Assembly: GCA_035578905.1 (NCBI GenBank)
Contig: JAQJVL010000177.1
Location: 830,615 to 894,614 of the forward strand
Source of the DNA: Stictocephala bisonia
Lineage: Eukaryota > Arthropoda > Insecta > Hemiptera > Membracidae
Length of the DNA stretch: 64,000 nt
Direction: 5' to 3'
In this document: piece by piece, positions 10,531 through 21,192 of the stretch
Numbering within the stretch: the first letter of the stretch is position 1
Layout: each line of letters starts with the position of its first letter
The notes under the pieces: generated by a model
Databases searched by the model: none
What the model was told of the DNA's origin: nothing
Seen by the model: only the letters and a program-made list of their open reading frames with translations
Made by a program: the position numbers and the translations under genes

Positions 10531-12411
10531 CTAAATCTAGTACGAAGGGATTCTACAGCTTATTACGGCAATTACTTACATTCGGGTTTAACAAAATCTG
10601 TATACAGTTTGCTACATGTGGTTATGTCTAAAATATACTGAAGATGCGTTCATTTCGACACTATTTTTAAATTCATTGAAATTATTTATTATTTATTTTT
10701 TATTGTTTTATGCCACCATTAACATTCCCATCGAAATACACATGAAAGTAGGCGTAAAAGCAACCAGATTTCAGGTCACAGGATGGGTGGGAGACCATCA
10801 AATTGGAATAGTTAGGCCTTAAAAAGACGAACACGCCTTCCATATTACGTAAGCCTGTCAACGTTTGTTTTAGAGTGAGTGATAGGACCATTCATTTTTT
10901 TGAACATAAGATGTGGAAGAAGTCCCGAATGTCGTGTGATGTAGAGTTAGTGGGAGGGTGTATCTACTAACTACATATTATAACGAGGATGATTACGTTA
11001 AGCTCCAAGAAAAACGTACCCAATCAAAATTCGAGTTTATTCCAGTGGATACAGTCTCGACAAAGTATTGGTTACTTCTGGAGTAACTACGTCATCAGGA
11101 GGATCGATTGATGTATCAGCTTTTTTTCTGAGTGAGTGAAAAAATATCAAAACCAGTAGAATTTTAAACAAACTGATATTATTGAAACGTATAGTAATAT
11201 TTTGACACCTATAACGGCCTTAATGAACAATTACATAAGTAGAAATAAGGACAAGAAACCGTAGTTAATTTCTTCTACATAAAAAAAATATAAGCTGTGG
11301 TATCTCGTAATAGTAAAAAAATTTCAATATTGAATCATTTAAATAGTAATAAGTCAAAATGCTCAACTGTTTTGTCATGTAAAGCAACGAGAATATACAA
11401 TGTAATAACCTAATTTAAAAACGAGAGCAATATTTTAATTTAGTACATTCTTAAAATTAAAAGTAAAAGTTAAAAAAAGGTCTTATTACAATTTAAAATG
11501 AACTTTCGTAAAAAATTCATACGACAGTTTTAATGAGAAACTGCTTGACTTGAAAAAGATAAAACAACCAAATTAATTTCAAACCCTTTCCAATTAAAAA
11601 ACATACGGACTATTTTTTTAATGAGGTTAATAAGTAAATTAGAGGCCAATTTCTTAATTTTTATTAAAGTATATGATACTTTTCTTCTTAATGAGAGCTA
11701 ATCTTAAACAATAATTGTTAATATTCCTGAACCTCCATCTTCAACCGTCACTCGCCAAAGATCCTGGCCTATGAATAGCGAAGTCGTTATGGCGGTCGTG
11801 GAAGGAAAATGGCGGAAGTAAATAAATCGTTATCAGTGCCAGTAACGGTTAACCGTCTTAGATAACGGCCTATTTACCGACAGACGGTTAAAACATAACT
11901 ACCCCTGGTAGAAATGACAATCAGAGAAGACACTTCCAACAGGACCTTCAGCGTGCGACCGACCGTTGGGTGTCCGTGGTCTTAGAGCGGTGGTAAAACA
12001 AAAATACATTGTCCCTCCAGCTAACTAAGGGTCAAACTGGTTTGTCCAGTTCATTTGGAAAAATTATAAAAATTTGTACAAGGGGCTACCAGGGGTAGGA
12101 ACCTGTTTGGCCACCTTGCCCCGTCCGGCCACTGGCCGCGCGGTTCTCTTCCGATTGTTTTAGCCCTGCTTTCCCAGGGTGGACACTTAATGAATGTGCT
12201 AGGGGTTGTAATGTGTCATTCGCCACAGCCCCGATGGATAACTAACTGTATATCGGTCTTAAACTCATTTCCCATTAGTGGTAGTGTTAGATTGAGTGTC
12301 GTCCCTTAAAATGTGTTAAGGAGTATGAGGTACTTGCTCTCTTTTTGGGAACTTTTTACCGTGTAAAATTTATATAAATATATGACCGAAATAGATATTT
12401 ATGTTTTATAA
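10531..12411. other. Unassigned sequence with GC-rich patch
   Basis: No gene recognised. GC content rises at 11730-12250, with no conserved protein reading that I can identify. A weak 5S-rRNA-like string at 10776-10815 is listed among the findings. Confidence 0.4.
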
Positions 12412-12414
12412 TAT

Positions 12415-12460
12415 ACTAGCTAAACCTGGCCACGCTTTGCTGTGGCTTAGTCTTGTGTAT
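12415..12460 (-). mobile_element. Helitron-like 3' end fragment
   Basis: ACTAGCTAAACCTGGCCACG followed by CTTTGCTGTGGC is the reverse complement of a Helitron-like 3' end, in which a GC-rich hairpin precedes CTAGT. The hairpin arms are GGCCACG-like and GCTGTGGC. It resembles the ends at 19922 and 32394. The rest of the element is not recognisable. Confidence 0.45.
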
Positions 12461-12904
12461 ATCGAAATAGAGTAACTTACAATTGTTTTCATAAATAAAC
12501 AATCATCTGGTCACAGTAATTAAAAGAAAGTTAAAAATTAATTTTATATAAACTTGACACCTTTTAACACTGGATCAGTAAAATGTGTAAGAGCAGATAT
12601 AAAAGTGAATTAATGCAACATTTTCAATGAATTAATCTTTAAATATGCATGTACTTTTTCATTTATCTAGATTTAACTAAAGTATGGTAAGTACGGGAAT
12701 AGTGGGGAAATATGATAAGTACAAAGTTAAAATTTAAGATTGTCACCAAGCGAGTTTCCACAATACATTATGCTGTAAGAAGAAAATGTACTTTCCAGTT
12801 ATGTGTAAGTAATCTCAGGAAAATTCTATTGACACAAATAAAGCTTCCTAACCTTTATTTAGAGGAATAGTAGAAAATATCGGGGAAAATGTGTTCGGAA
12901 CAGT

Positions 12905-13190
12905 TTTTTCTTGATTACGTTTCGTTAGGTTATGTATGCTTAGTTGGTTTTGTTAGGTTAGATTAGATATGTTACGGTTCATTTCGCTAAATCAAGTAAG
13001 TTTGGCTGGTCTCTTTTGGTTAGATAGGTTAGGTGTTATTTCGTTCGGTCAAGTAAACTTGATTGGTTTCTTTAGGTTAGGTTCCGTTTCGTTAGGTCAG
13101 GTAAACTTGATTGGTTTCTTTAGGTTAGGTTCCGTTTCGTAAGGTTAGATAGGTTAGGTTTTGTTTCGTCAGGTCAAGTTAGTTAGGTTG
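12905..13190 (+). repeat. TTAGG-like tract with 48-bp sub-repeat
   Basis: Dense GGTTAGGTT-type motifs occur throughout. In 13026-13130 a 48-bp unit (AGGTTAGGTTCCGTTTCGTT, then AGGTCAGGTAAACTTGATTG, then GTTTCTTT) repeats almost exactly twice. TTAGG is the usual insect telomere repeat, so this is either an interstitial telomere-like tract or part of a repeat family with that motif. Confidence 0.7.
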
Positions 13191-13794
13191 CCTACAAACG
13201 TATCCTTATAAAACAAATTTACAGAAGGTTGTATCTATAGAAATTGCTGTCATATAACCAAAAAGGTCCATAAAATCATATAAAACCACAATGAAAATTG
13301 TCATACTAATATAAACATTACGTTCCTGAAGATGTTTTTACATTTGATGATACAGTAAGTATTCATCCGCCAGTGTTAATTATCAGATTACGCCCCTCCA
13401 GGTGTCCTCCTTCAGGACGTCGAGAAGACAGACAGTCTCATATCCCGTAATCCCAGCCAGGGAAGTAATTAAGCCTCCATCCATAAACCTCCGCAGTTCT
13501 ACTCCCGACTAAGCCCTAGTTTTTCATTTCTGACCACCGTCGCAATAACCTGGCGTCCTTACCCTCTCCCATTCTCCCCCACACGTCTTCCTGACACACG
13601 GGATTTGGTGTCATTAGTTAGTTATTCCGTGAAAAAGTTAATACAATAGTCCTGAGACTGTATTTTAATCGTAATATTTTAAATCGTCCCTTATTATTGT
13701 TCTTAGATTCGATCGATCATGTGAAAAGATTAATACATTCTATCGTATGTTTTTGTATTACTACTTAAATGCCTATATATAGTAAATAAAACCA

Positions 13795-14545
13795 TTACAA
13801 ACAAGAACGAAACAGCAGTTATCGATTTCAGATGGTAAACTGTTACAAAATAGTACGAGAAATTATGGAAATCGATTTAGGCTTGTGAATCATTACAAAG
13901 AAGTTCGAAACAACACGGTTTTCGATTTCAAAACAGTTACAAACTGGTACGAAACAGTATTTATCGATTTCAGCTGGTAAACAGTTACAAAAAAGTACGA
14001 CACAGAATGGAAATCGATTCAGGCTTGTTAACCGTTACAAAGGAGTACGAAACAGCACGGATATCGATTTCAAAACCGTTAAAAACAAATACGAAACAGT
14101 AGTTATTGATTTCAGCTAGTAAACAGTTACAAACAGTACGACACAGAATGGAAATCGATTTAGGCTTGTGAATCGATACAAAGAAGTTCGAAACAACATG
14201 GTTTTCGATTTCAAAACAGTTACAAACTAGTACGAGAAATTATGGAAATCGATTAAGGCCTGTTAATCGTTACAAAGAAGTACGAAACAGCACGGTTATC
14301 GATTTCAAAACAGTTACAAACAAGTACGAAACAATAGTTATCGATTTCACCTAGTAAACAGTTACAAAAAAGTACGAGAAAGTATGGAAATCGATTCAGG
14401 CTTGCTAACCGTTACAAAGGAGTACGAAACAGTACGGTTATCATTTAAAAACCGTTACAAACAAGTATGATACAGTATGGAAATCGATTCACGCTTGTTA
14501 TCATTTCAAAACAGCACGGTTATCATTTCAAAAAAGTTACAAACA
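13795..14545. repeat. 50-bp minisatellite, about 15 degenerate units
   Basis: The unit is about 50 bp: GTTACAAAAAAGTACGACAC, AGAATGGAAATCGATTCAGG, CTTGTTAACC, with many variants. Two subtypes alternate, one with AGTTATCGATTTCAGCTAGT and one with TGGAAATCGATTCAGGCTTG, suggesting a 100-bp dimer level. The core ATCGAT recurs in most units. Confidence 0.9.
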
Positions 14546-16245
14546 AGAACGAAACAGTATCGTGATATATTTTAGTTTCCACGTTTTCCATCTTCCGTCA
14601 ACAGTTTTATTCTGAAAAGAACTTCATTTGTTGTTAATACTTCTGGTTTGGGTATTACAGACATTGTTTTCGTAATCGATTTTACTAATATATGTACATA
14701 AATATTAAGTTTTATATACTAGGAAAGTCATCTATTACTTTGGAGAATTTTACTTATTCCAAGTTAAATTTTTAATGGATTTTTGTAAAATGAAAAATTT
14801 TATCAAATTAAATAAAACGTTTAAAACTTTTTTGAAGAAATCATGTTTTTATATATTAAACAACACTTTAAACACTTCGCTAACTGTAAAAAGAAGTTTT
14901 AAACGTATGTGACTATTTTTAAAATTTTTTAGGTTTTAAAAGTCAGTTTAAATTAAGAATAACACATTTTACTACAAAAAGGTAATATATTGATGAACAT
15001 GTACATATTTTCCAACCCTTATCTTGTTCCCTCAAAACTGCACTGAAAGATACACAATATAAAATGTCATTCAAATAATTTTATTCGTATCGTAGACGTG
15101 TAAATGTGGTTTTCACACCAATCTACCGTAAACGTGGTGCAATAAGATTGCGACCCCATAACTGTTGATATATAGTACTAATTACCACCAAAGGGTGGCT
15201 AAATGAGTCTTGCAACGAAGGGCGTAGAGGTTAGAACAGATGTGTTGTGGACGTCACGTCGTTTCCAACTCTACCAACCTAACGGCAAGAAAAATGTGTT
15301 GTAATTTTATACTATAATAAATTAAAATTTTAATTTTGTTACTATTTATTAAAAGTAAACTAAGTATTAGTTATTTAATGGACAAAATCATGAATTTAAA
15401 AATTTCCGTACATTAAAACTTTTTCCTTCTTGAAAAATTGATGCTGGAGTTTCTTTATGGACTTCCACAAAAACACGTAATACTTTTGCAGGTTTAAAAT
15501 TAATGTCTGATGAAAATTAAAGTGTTTGTGAATTTTACTTTTTGAATCTGATCGGCTTTAATTTAGGACTTTTTCATATCACTATGACTTGGAAATGACT
15601 CGTCGGTCGTTAATTTTTAAGACAATATTTTTATTTGGAAAATTTCGGTCCTATTAATTGATCCTAGTTTTAAGCCGCTAAATCTAACTGTTCACGGGTT
15701 TTTATGTTTTTTAAAACATTTTTAAAGTTCCATAACTGCGCAGAGAATTCAGATTCAATGCGCTCATAAAAAGTCTTATTTTTGCCGAAGAATAGAACTC
15801 TGTGTGTAATTCCTTTCGGTACGAAGCACCATGTATAATAAATGTACGTTAATATGTTTGTACTATAAAGTTTGGCTTTTATAAAATACGTTTTATTTAA
15901 TTATTTTTTGTTAGTTTCCAAGGTCACAGATAACAACTGATACTGCCTCATAGTATGTTCCAGTTGTAAAATCAAGATAAAACAAAGTATTGGAAATTCT
16001 GTTTACTTTTTATAATTAATATAATATATTTCATAAAATTACCATAGTGCACAACGTCTCTTTAATCAATGTTTAACCAGGTAAGTTCTTTTAAAAATAT
16101 GTCTAAAAATTTGTAGTTTAGTACTTGTTGAGAATTTGTTTTGAGTTTTCTCGTAATATTAAGAAGCAAATAATGATCTTTTACAGCAAAAAACTTGATT
16201 TGTACGTAATTTTTTGCTACATTACTAACTTTCTTTTTCTTTTAG
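14546..16245. other. Unassigned AT-rich sequence
   Basis: Strongly AT-rich, with no gene or repeat recognised. It runs up to the candidate exon. The last 25 bases are a pyrimidine-rich splice-acceptor-like tract. Confidence 0.4.
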
Positions 16246-16313
16246 GAAATGGGAGCCGATGACGGTGGTGGGGGAGGGACGAGGGTCCTTCATTTCGTAC
16301 TGCCCCAACACAG
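16246..16313 (+). CDS. Candidate internal exon (68 bp), unknown protein
   Basis: A pyrimidine tract and TTTTAG (ending 16245) precede 68 bp of GC-rich sequence. GTAACG follows at 16314, so both splice signals are good. The segment is much richer in G+C than its flanks and is stop-free in two forward frames. One frame, starting at the second base, reads KWEPMTVVGEGRGSF then ISYCPNT. The other reads EMGADDGGGGGTRVLHF then VLPQHR. The third frame has a stop. I do not recognise the protein, and no partner exon could be identified in the AT-rich flanks. It may equally be a non-coding exon or chance. Confidence 0.35.
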
Positions 16314-16389
16314 GTAACGTTGTACTGCACTTTTCATGTTTACTTAAGCTAAATATCTATTGATTTGATACTTTTAATAATATTACGTG

Positions 16390-16485
16390 AACCATGTTTT
16401 GCGTATTTTGTGTCTATATTGTAATAAATTTGTGTTATGTGACGTTCTTTTGTACTTTATTCGTACCAAGATATATTATGCTAAT
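16390..16485 (+). repeat. Dispersed repeat family F, copy 2
   Basis: Matches 8740-8836 over about 90 bp (GTATTTTGTGTCTATATTGT, AATAAATTTGTGTTATGTGA, CGTTC), with more divergence toward the 3' side. No hammerhead-like motif precedes it. Confidence 0.5.
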
Positions 16486-17334
16486 TAAAAAACTATTCAA
16501 TTTAATGTCTTATATTCAAAATATCCGGGAATAATGTCTAGAAAATTGCTTTCGAAATCAAAGAAATATGTAAAGTATTTAAATGACGTTATGAAATTTT
16601 TTGTATTTACGTACACGATTTACCAAGCGTTTGTTTCTATAGTTGATTATTGTGAATAATTTTTGTTAAAATTCTGTAATTTTTGCTAAAATGGGGGGGA
16701 AATGTAATTTCTGGTAAACTCTAATACTAAAAAAGCACAAGTATAAATAATTGAATGGGAGTCAACAACGGATCTGCTGTCTTATGAGTGGTTTCTTCAG
16801 TTTACGGAAAAAATAAACGATTTAAATGTTTATTAAAGCAAATACGTCACACCTTCCATAACGTCTATGGTTACGGCGTTCTTAAATTTATACTTTGGAA
16901 GATAACCGTTTGGAAATCTTCACTTATCAGTGAAAATGCAGCATGAAAATATCATATTGCTAAAAGGTCTAAGTGAAAATGTCCAACCAATAATATTTTG
17001 ATTTAAAATTGTTATTATTATGTTTTATATTACTTAAAATTGTGAAAAAGGACTAGCGGTGTTTAGTAATAAAGGCGTTTAATCATGCAGAACTTGTCTA
17101 TTGAATTGTTATACTGTATTAGCTTGTAATGAATTATGCAAGTCAGACCATTATGATTTTGAATTTATTCTAGCAACTGTTACTTAGAAAAATTTCTTTT
17201 GCTATAACTATAAATATTTTTCTCGTAGTCAGAGGACTGTGCATATTAACGCCTTCATTTTTTAACTAACACGATTAAATGGCGATGAGGGTGGTGGGGG
17301 GGAGGAAGAACCAACCATTCGCATACCACTTTTA

Positions 17335-17430
17335 GCCTTCAGTGGACTGGCGTGGTCTGACAACAGCGCTCAGTCCACAAAAGCATGTCGCGCTGTTAAG
17401 CGGACAGTCCACAAACTATAGAAAACAGAG
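17335..17430 (+). repeat. Family B hairpin-core repeat, copy 2
   Basis: GTGGACTG and CAGTCCAC form an 8-bp inverted pair around TCTGACAACAGCGCT. After that come GCGCTGTTAAGCGGACAGTC and CACAAACTATAG. Order and spacing are as in the other copies. Confidence 0.75.
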
Positions 17431-19690
17431 CAATCTTTTATACTGTTAGTTTATCTGTGATGATCAGTAATGGGCGTTGTAGACCTGCACATGTTTATTC
17501 TTATCTTAAAATATTGGTAGTTGCAGGTGGACTGATTTATGGAAATTCCGATTTAAAGAACAAATAATCAAAAATTCTGTCTCCAAAAAATGTTAGAGTC
17601 AGTATATTCCTCAACAATTACGTTTTGAATGGTTTGAAAACTTTTCCGTTTGTACCACAAGCGTGTTTTTACACTCGTTTCGTCTATTAAAACCGAACCT
17701 AACCGACTCTAGTGTTATTGAAACGGACAAATGACGTTCGTTTGTGCATGCGCCAATCTGGATAGTGACTGGTCCAATTGGAGAGAGAAGGAAGATGGCA
17801 CCGAGCCACGAGTCTGACAAAGACGGAGATAATGCTATCATTGTCACGTGTCCTCTCAATTAGAGTCAATTCACTCTAACTTTAGACACTATTATCTAAT
17901 ATTCCTGACCAATCTCGGCATTGTCGACTCTTCCTCTGCTTTCATCATTGTTAATTACCGCAATCACGCCGGTCTTCGGCCGCGCCGCTGGAGTGGCTTC
18001 GATCGAGACTGTTCCAGACCACTGACGTTTAAGATCAAGAAGGATCAAAAACTCCATATGAGGTTATAGTAAAGACGAAGTTGTTAGGAGGTTTTAGGTT
18101 TTGTCTCAGCAATCTTATAACATTTTTTTCTAAAGGGACAAAGACAAATACGAGTTTCTAATTTCTATTCAGGGGAGGGAAATAGATGATAATATCCTGC
18201 AACATTTGTTTGAATATGTGTTTAATTAGTTAATTTAGGTTATATTTGTTAGTAGTTATAGTTTATATTAAGATTCGTTAGTAATTATAGGTTAGGTTAG
18301 GTTTGAGACAAGTTACGTTAGGTCATATCAAGTTAGCCTTATTCGACGTATCCTGTCAATGAAACCGATTTCTTTTGTTTTTTCCATTAAAATTACACGT
18401 GCTAGTGACCGGGTTGGCACGCGGAATTCGCAGGAGTGTCCCCTAGTTATCAATAAACAAACTCCGATTTATGATTGAAACCAAAAGAGTGAAAACAAAA
18501 TTATGTTGCGATAAGAATATGTCCCAACCAAACCTCGTGCCCTTCGATATACGCCTGACAATTTAGTTAATGAAGAATCACTAGAATCTTGGTTTTGTTG
18601 AGCAAATCTAAAAATATCCAGGTTGTATTCGTGATTTATCGCAAAAAATTGTACTTACGACCAATAAGACTGACCGAACTGTTTTATCACCAAGTGGAAC
18701 GAAATTTAATTCGGCAGCATAAGTTAAATTGTGTTCACAATTTAAAAAGATGTGAACAGTTCAAGTTTCATAACCCTTCCCACACAGCACGACACGTCAA
18801 GGTCCTCTGGTCGTATTAATGACCACTAATCTCATCGTCCAATATTTCACCCCCCACCTGTTGATATTTCTGAATTAATTACAACCGAGTGAGGCTCTGT
18901 GTTCGTTAAGAACGGAGAGCCGGCAGACACTTTACATCTTTTTGAGTTATTTATCGGCGTTCCGCGTGTTCGCCTCAAAGAAATCCTTAATTAACAACTT
19001 TTTTGTGGCAATAAGCCCCCCAACCCACCCCTCGCTCGGTCGACGCTTCTGGTCGTAAAATGTTGGCTACATTTAAAACAATGTAATTACTCTCCACGTT
19101 TATGAGCGTTTTATTGTTGTAGGAATTTTGTGGACGGGGTGTTTTCGAGATGACCTCCGCGACCCGGGACTGTCCTAGAAGGTGATATTACCCTTGTCGG
19201 ATCAGTTGATGAGCCAGGTGGAACCTCTTGGTCCTGGGGAAGCTGATTAAAATCCGGTGTTCTGCGTACAGTAGAGTGTGTCCTTGTACTGAGTTACGCA
19301 GATTCGAATCCTAATCTAACCTGAACTGGTAGTATTTTTCGTAATGTTCACCTTGTTGTGTTCTGGTTCTCCCCCTTACTCTGTATGAAGAAGTTCCTTG
19401 CACAGATGGAGTATAGGGTCTATGGAGGATAGGCAGAGTAAGGTTAAGGAAGAAATAGGACTTTCCCGACAAAAAAAAGTAAGAAAAAGATAAACTTACA
19501 CAAGCTGCGTTATTGTTCGGTGGTTGGGTTCAAGAATTTCATGTTCGTCCACTCGAAAACTCCCTTAACCTTAAAAACCAAACAAATCATTGAAATTGAT
19601 CTTCACTAAGTTACAGAGGCAGTATAGATAATTGCTTGATATCAGTCAGTTTCCTTATAGAAAATGTACTAATTCCGTTGTTATTTATTT
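17431..19690. other. Unassigned sequence
   Basis: Mixed AT-rich and GC-rich DNA. A short GGTTAGGTTAGG patch lies at about 18288-18300, and GC-rich patches at 17930-18030 and 18890-19330. A B-box-like GATTCGAATCCTAATC at about 19302 has no convincing A box. No gene recognised. Confidence 0.4.
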
Positions 19691-19699
19691 ATTTATTTA

Positions 19700-19850
19700 T
19701 TTTTTTTTTTTCAGAGGAAAGGCTGTTTTTTATATTACCCAGCTCACCCCGATAGACGATCGAACTGTGCGGGAAACTTATTCAGACAAAGTAGACCAAG
19801 AGGAAGACTTGTTCAGTATAAGTGAATATATTGATAAAAACTTATAGTTA
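19700..19850 (-). mobile_element. SINE family S1, truncated copy (lacks tRNA head)
   Basis: On the minus strand an A-run corresponds to the T-run at about 19700-19712. The + strand then shows CTGTGCGGGAAACTTATTCA, GACA and ATTGATAAAAACTTA. These blocks match, in order, the SINE copies at 46045-46325 and 51530-51775. The tRNA-like head is missing. The open frame running through it is not considered coding. Confidence 0.6.
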
Positions 19851-19921
19851 AAGATTTTATTATTTTCAATCTCCATAACACTCCATTATCAATCATATAG
19901 CTATTAATAAATATATAATCA

Positions 19922-20400
19922 ACTAGCCGTCAACCATTGTTTCGCAGCGGGGTGGTTCTCTACGCTTGCTTACCATTCATTCCGTGGTTCTCTTTTAACC
20001 ATCACATCAATATAAAAACTCAACCTGCTGCCGTTCTCGTAGATAGCAAAGTTTTATAGTCTAGAAAATGCCGTAAGTATAGACCAGGAGGGCAGTCATG
20101 CCAGAGTAAGTAAAAATGAAGTTAAATATATCACAATGAAAAAAATTAGCCAAGCTTTTGTGTCATGAATATGTTTTTTTATAAGCTATTTGAAATAAAC
20201 TATTATATTAATGTCAATGTTACTTTTAAAAAAGGAAATGTTATGGGCATGTTTCTACCCTTATGAATGGAATTTCGATTAATCCTCTCTGAGTGGATGT
20301 CTACGAGTTATACAAAAGGTAACTACCCTCCAAATTTCATCAAAATCTGTCCAGAGTTTTCATGATGAGTAAGTAAATTTTTTTTTTCATTATATATGTT
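19922..20400 (-). mobile_element. Helitron-like non-autonomous element, family C copy 1
   Basis: On the minus strand it begins near TATATAATGAAA and carries CTCATCATGAAAAC and ATTTTGATGAAATTTGG. It ends CGAAACAATGGTTGACGG then CTAGT. Those are the usual landmarks of Helitron/Helentron derivatives in arthropods. It aligns by eye over most of its length with 32394-32890 (shared GTGGTTCTCTACGCTTGCTT, CCTGCTGCCGTTCTC and TATAGTCTAGAAA). It has no coding capacity. The superfamily call rests on end signatures only. Confidence 0.6.
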
Positions 20401-20750
20401 GTGATATACAATTATATTACAAATTATAATGCTTTCACTTGAATCTTCAATACAATACAGTTCTAAGACACCGCTGGCGTCGTGCAATTGTCGTGCCTAG
20501 AAGGTGTCGATCACCGAATAACCTTTAATAATGCATGGAATCGATAGCCCTTGATCATCCCCCGGGTATTTGGATAATTACTCAATAAGCACTTGCCTTG
20601 TTATAAGGGGTGTTGCTTTAATGGGTAGTTTAGTGGATCATTACACGTATTAATTGACTGCTGGAGGTAAATGTTTATACAGGCCAAACACGGAAGGAGT
20701 TTAGGTTACAGTCGAAACTGATGGATGAAACGGGTACAGAAGTATCTTTG

Positions 20751-20968
20751 CAAGAGAAGAAGAAACTGAGATCGCATCCAGTAGTGCGCTGAATGTGTGT
20801 CGAGTAGTTATTTCTTCAGTTTACCATACGAATGCAAGGGTCAGCACCTTGTCAGTCCCTCCCTTACCCCCTCACCCTATTCCCCTCAAATCCTCAAGTA
20901 TAAACGTAGTAATTATTACTACAGGTTTATACATATGTAGATTAGTTTTAAGCAAATTACAACCGCCC
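20751..20968 (+). mobile_element. Family A MITE, left member of a tandem pair
   Basis: Starts AGAGAAGAAGAAACTGAGAT then CGCATC and carries GTGTGTCGAGTAGTTATTTC, GTCAGCACCTTGTCAGT and ATTATTACTACAG. It runs to CAACCGCCCTGAATGGGG, where a second copy begins. Its right terminal block (CATAAGAAAGCGACC) is missing, replaced by the next copy. Confidence 0.75.
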
Positions 20969-21192
20969 TGAATGGGGCTGAATGGGTGTCGACAATTTAG
21001 TTCTTCAGTTCTCCGTGCGGCTGGGAGGACCAGCACCGTTGTCAGACCCTCACCTTTCCCTCTGCAAGAGCTCAAGTATACTCTTATCTATATTATTAGT
21101 ACAGATTTATGAATATTTACATTAGTTGTAGAAAATCGTTCGTTGTGGCTGTAAGAAGGCGACCTCTGTTTCGTTTTCTCTGTGATTATAAA
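20969..21192 (+). mobile_element. Family A MITE, right member of a tandem pair
   Basis: Begins within the motif CTGAATGGGTGTCGACAATT, so its left terminus is missing. It continues through CAGCACCGTTGTCAGAC and TATTATTAGTACAG to the right end GTAAGAAGGCGACCTCTGTT. Together with 20751-20968 it looks like a fused dimer that has lost its internal termini. Confidence 0.7.

Noticed and set aside
19256..19330. B-box-like GATTCGAATCCTAATC as a SINE or tRNA
   Set aside because: No A box at the correct distance and no match to the other SINE copies.
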